NCBI GenBank assembly: GCA_947442255.1
Contig: CANEVO010000057.1
Coordinates: 1-25,801, forward strand
Direction: 5' to 3'
Length of the DNA stretch: 25,801 nucleotides
Source of the DNA: Opitutia bacterium
GTDB taxonomy: Bacteria > Verrucomicrobiota > Verrucomicrobiae > Opitutales > Opitutaceae
Within the stretch, counting starts at the first letter, position 1, and each line of letters opens with the position of its first letter. The position numbers were made by a program, and so were the translations under genes. Shown piece by piece: positions 23,827 through 25,801 of the stretch. The notes beneath the pieces are model-generated. The model saw only the letters and a list, made by a program, of their open reading frames with translations, did no database searches and had not been told where the DNA came from.

Positions 23827-24489
23827 TCACTTGTCCGGCTCGACGAGGATTTTGCCGGCCGCGGCGAGACTGAGGGGGACCGTGCGGCCGGCGGCTTTCC
23901 TGAGGGTCACCAAACCCGCGGTCAGGTTGCGGTCCGCGACGCTCAGGGAGGTGCCGGGTTGAAGTCCGTTTTGCTCCGCAAACTGGAGGAATTCCTTTGA
24001 TTGCTCGGTCACACGCACAATGCGCACCGGTCGCCCGGCGGCGCAGGTGGCGAGGGTGGCGTAGACTTGGGAGCTGAGCTTGCCGTGGCGGCTGGGAATG
24101 GGATCGCCATGCGGATCCGCGGTGGGATGGCCGAGGAGGGCATCAAGGCGGTCCAGAACATCGTCGGAAATCGCATGCTCAAGCTGCTCGGCCTCATCGT
24201 GCACCTTCGCCCAATCCATTTTGAGGACGTTGACGAGGAAGGTTTCCACCAGTCGGTGCTTGCGCAGCACGGTCAGCGCCAGATGGCGGCCGGCGGGGGT
24301 CAGGCGGACTCCCTGCCGGGGCTGATGGGCCACCAGCCCATCGTCCGCCAGCGCCTTCACCATGGTGGTCGCGGTTCCGGGCACAACCGCGAGCGCGGAA
24401 GCGAGCGCCCCCATCGAGACCAGACCGTCGGCCCCTTCCGAGAGCAGGAGGATGTGCTTGAGGTAATTTTCAACCGTACTGCTGGCCAT
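23827..24489 (-). CDS. mntR: DtxR/MntR-family metal-dependent repressor
   Basis: A 220-residue cytoplasmic repressor that would bind DNA when loaded with Mn2+ or Fe2+. It has a winged helix (about 1-65, with STVENYLKHILLLSE and VVPGTATTMVKALADDGLV), then the metal and dimerisation domain (LRKHRLVETFL at 75-85 with His78 and Glu82, and EAEQLEHAISDDV with Glu104 and His105). A C-terminal FeoA/SH3-like domain follows (about 150-218). The C-terminal domain makes it the longer IdeR-like type. At the positions of Asp8 and Glu11 in Bacillus MntR it has Asn8 and Lys11, so its primary metal site is not the Bacillus one. It is divergent from a barrel gene followed by a Mn/Fe-type binding protein gene, which supports manganese or iron control; the symbol is given on that basis. 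Confidence 0.87.
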   Translation of the reverse strand: MASSTVENYLKHILLLSEGADGLVSMGALASALAVVPGTATTMVKALADDGLVAHQPRQGVRLTPAGRHLALTVLRKHRLVETFLVNVLKMDWAKVHDEAEQLEHAISDDVLDRLDALLGHPTADPHGDPIPSRHGKLSSQVYATLATCAAGRPVRIVRVTEQSKEFLQFAEQNGLQPGTSLSVADRNLTAGLVTLRKAAGRTVPLSLAAAGKILVEPDK

Positions 24490-24533
24490 GACTTAGCGGT
24501 AATGATTGAGCAGTTGGACGCAACTAAAGATTA

Positions 24534-24551
24534 ATTTTGACTAATCAAAAT
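24534..24551. promoter_or_regulatory. Candidate operator of the DtxR/MntR-type regulator
   Basis: ATTTTGA-CTAA-TCAAAAT is a perfect palindrome with 7-nt arms. A second overlapping pair, GATTA (24529-24533) and TAATC (24542-24546), extends it. It lies in the 83-bp divergent region, 44 bp from the regulator start and 21 bp from the barrel gene start. The surrounding 60 bp are strikingly A/T-rich. Position and form fit an autoregulated site that also controls the uptake genes. A TTGACT within it could double as a -35 box. Confidence 0.6.
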
Positions 24552-24572
24552 AGACGACCCCATGTTCCTGCC

Positions 24573-25382
24573 ATGTCCTCCTTTGCTCCGCTCCTGGTCG
24601 CGCGCGCCCTGACCCTGGCGGCGCTGCTGCCGAGCGGGGATGGGCTCGCCGTGGCCGCCACCGGGGCCCGGCGCGAACTGACCACTGATCGGCCGGACTC
24701 GACCGAGAGTCCGTTCACCATCGAGCCGGGCCACGTGCAGGCGGAGATGGATTTTGCCAATTACACCCGGGATCGCTCCGGCGGAACCACGGCCACGCAG
24801 TGGGAGGCGGCACCGTTGAACCTGCGCGTGGGGGTGGCGGCGGATCTCGAAGTCGGGATCTTCGTGACGCCGTTTCAACGCCAGGACGAGCGGACGGCGG
24901 CCGGCCCGTGGACGCGAAGCCACGGTTTTGGCGACCTGGTCTGGCGGACGAAACTGAACCTGTTCGGCAACGACGGCGGCGGCCCGGCGCTGGGCGCGAT
25001 CGCCGATGTGAAGCTGCCGACGGCGTCAGGAGGACTGGGCAACGGCAAGTTCGAGGCCGAGTTCATCGTCCCGGTGGCGTTTGCGTTGCCGGGCGGATGG
25101 AGCGCGGGGGCCATGACCGGGGTGGCGTTGGTGCACGACGGCACGAGCTACCAGGCGGTCTGGGGAAACACCTTCACGTGCGGGCGCGAACTGGCGACGG
25201 ATCTGGCGGGCTTTCTCGAAGTGACGTCGTCGGCGGGTTTCGGTCCGCACGTCGCCTCGTTCAATGCCGGACTGACGCGACGCTTTGGCCGGGACCTCCA
25301 GTTCGACGTCGGCGTCAACCTCGGCCTGTCGCGCCAGGCCCCTGATTCCCTGATTTTCGCCGGCCTCGCGCGCCGGTTCTAG
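24573..25382 (+). CDS. Outer-membrane beta-barrel, MetA-like, beside Mn/Fe uptake gene
   Basis: A 269-residue exported protein with a signal peptide (about 1-27), strand-rich body and C-terminal Phe (AGLARRF), as in outer-membrane barrels. The early block LTTDRPDSTESPFTIEPGHVQAE is characteristic of MetA-like barrels, and VKLPTASGGLGNG is shared with its paralogue at 17878-18663. I chose the ATG at 24573; a TTG at 24537 would lie within the palindromic operator. The gene for a metal-binding ABC protein begins 8 bp after its stop, so the two are almost certainly co-transcribed and probably controlled by the divergent regulator. An outer-membrane route for manganese or iron is a reasonable inference, not shown. 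Confidence 0.78.
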   Translation: MSSFAPLLVARALTLAALLPSGDGLAVAATGARRELTTDRPDSTESPFTIEPGHVQAEMDFANYTRDRSGGTTATQWEAAPLNLRVGVAADLEVGIFVTPFQRQDERTAAGPWTRSHGFGDLVWRTKLNLFGNDGGGPALGAIADVKLPTASGGLGNGKFEAEFIVPVAFALPGGWSAGAMTGVALVHDGTSYQAVWGNTFTCGRELATDLAGFLEVTSSAGFGPHVASFNAGLTRRFGRDLQFDVGVNLGLSRQAPDSLIFAGLARRF

Positions 25383-25390
25383 GCCCGATC

Positions 25391-25801
25391 ATGCACTCCA
25401 GTCCTCCTCCCTCTCCGCGGCCCCGCACCGCCATCTGGATCCGCCGCGCGGCCGTGACTCTCGTCCTGGCTGTCGTGGGCGTGTCATCGCTCCACGCCGC
25501 CGCGGCGAAGAAGCGGATCGTGACCACCTTCACCATCCTGCAAGACATGGCGCAGAACGTCGCCGGCGACGCGGCCATCGTGGAGTCGATCACCAAGCCC
25601 GGGGCCGAGATCCACGGCTACGAGCCCACGCCCCAGGATATCGTGAAGGCGCAGCGCGCGGATCTCGTCCTGTGGAACGGATTCAATCTCGAGCGCTGGT
25701 TCGAGCGCTTCTTCGGCAATCTCCGGAACGTGCCCAGCGCCGTCCTGACCGAGGGCATCGATCCGATGGGAATCGAGGAGGGGCCTTACACCGGAAAGCC
25801 A
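25391..25801 (+). CDS. Mn/Fe-type ABC transporter binding protein, 3' end cut by window
   Basis: The first 137 residues of a cluster A-I (TroA/PsaA/SitA-type) periplasmic metal-binding protein; the frame runs off the window end. A signal peptide (about 1-38, LAVVGVSSLHAAAA) is followed by KRIVTTFTILQDMAQNVAGD, typical of the family. The first metal ligand is His75 in GAEIHGYEPTPQDIVKAQ, and DLVLWNGFNLERWFERFF follows as in the SitA/YfeA/MntA group that binds Mn2+ or Fe2+. The His-rich loop of zinc ZnuA would lie further on and cannot be checked. It starts 8 bp after the barrel gene, next to a DtxR/MntR-type regulator, which favours manganese. The ATPase and permease genes are expected just outside the window. 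Confidence 0.9.
   Translation, partial: MHSSPPPSPRPRTAIWIRRAAVTLVLAVVGVSSLHAAAAKKRIVTTFTILQDMAQNVAGDAAIVESITKPGAEIHGYEPTPQDIVKAQRADLVLWNGFNLERWFERFFGNLRNVPSAVLTEGIDPMGIEEGPYTGKP

Overview
The window is a GC-rich, gene-dense bacterial chromosome segment. It has lipoprotein and outer-membrane assembly genes, Tat and Sec signal peptides and beta-barrels, so the cell is Gram-negative. The rpmF-plsX-fabH order, a BamD-like TPR protein next to an LptE-like lipoprotein, weak or absent Shine-Dalgarno sequences and the style of the intergenic repeats all suggest a Verrucomicrobiota member, probably Opitutaceae. That assignment is inference from style and was not tested.

Left part (1-4460). The window opens inside the 3' end of an IS3-family insertion sequence. 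Its probable right terminal repeat ends near 407. A secreted class C beta-lactamase-like serine hydrolase follows on the minus strand. A repeat-filled spacer (1750-2317) contains a ~200-nt nested palindrome. Next is a two-gene redox cassette: a blue-copper (cupredoxin) protein and a Tat-exported sulfite-oxidase-family molybdoenzyme. Related repeat units in the same orientation lie on both sides of this cassette.

Middle-left (4460-11196, all minus strand). This is a run of core envelope genes, read in transcription order: uppP (lipid carrier recycling), rpmF (ribosomal protein L32), plsX and fabH (phospholipid and fatty acid initiation), a BamD-like TPR protein, an LptE-like lipoprotein, rpe, and a short membrane protein with a HisKA-like segment that lacks the phospho-acceptor histidine. 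Several gaps are only about 10 bp, so at least fabH-bamD-lptE is probably one transcript.

Middle (11364-15963). trpD, glmM and a secreted metallo-beta-lactamase-fold protein lie on the plus strand. They converge on an EamA-type exporter, and a long near-perfect hairpin (15055-15123) fills the gap.

Right part (16089-25801). This reads as a metal homeostasis region. It holds a fused two-domain Fe3+-type ABC permease and, divergently, a MetA-like outer-membrane barrel. A small Cys-rich exported protein, a CzcC-like outer-membrane factor and a CzcA-type heavy-metal RND pump follow; no periplasmic adaptor gene is present. Next comes a convergent DtxR/MntR-type regulator, an A/T-rich palindrome in front of it, a second paralogous MetA-like barrel, and the start of a MntA/SitA-type Mn/Fe binding protein cut off by the window edge. 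The two paralogous barrels, each beside a metal transport module, and the RND pair without an adaptor are the observations most worth following. I saw no tRNA, rRNA or CRISPR array.
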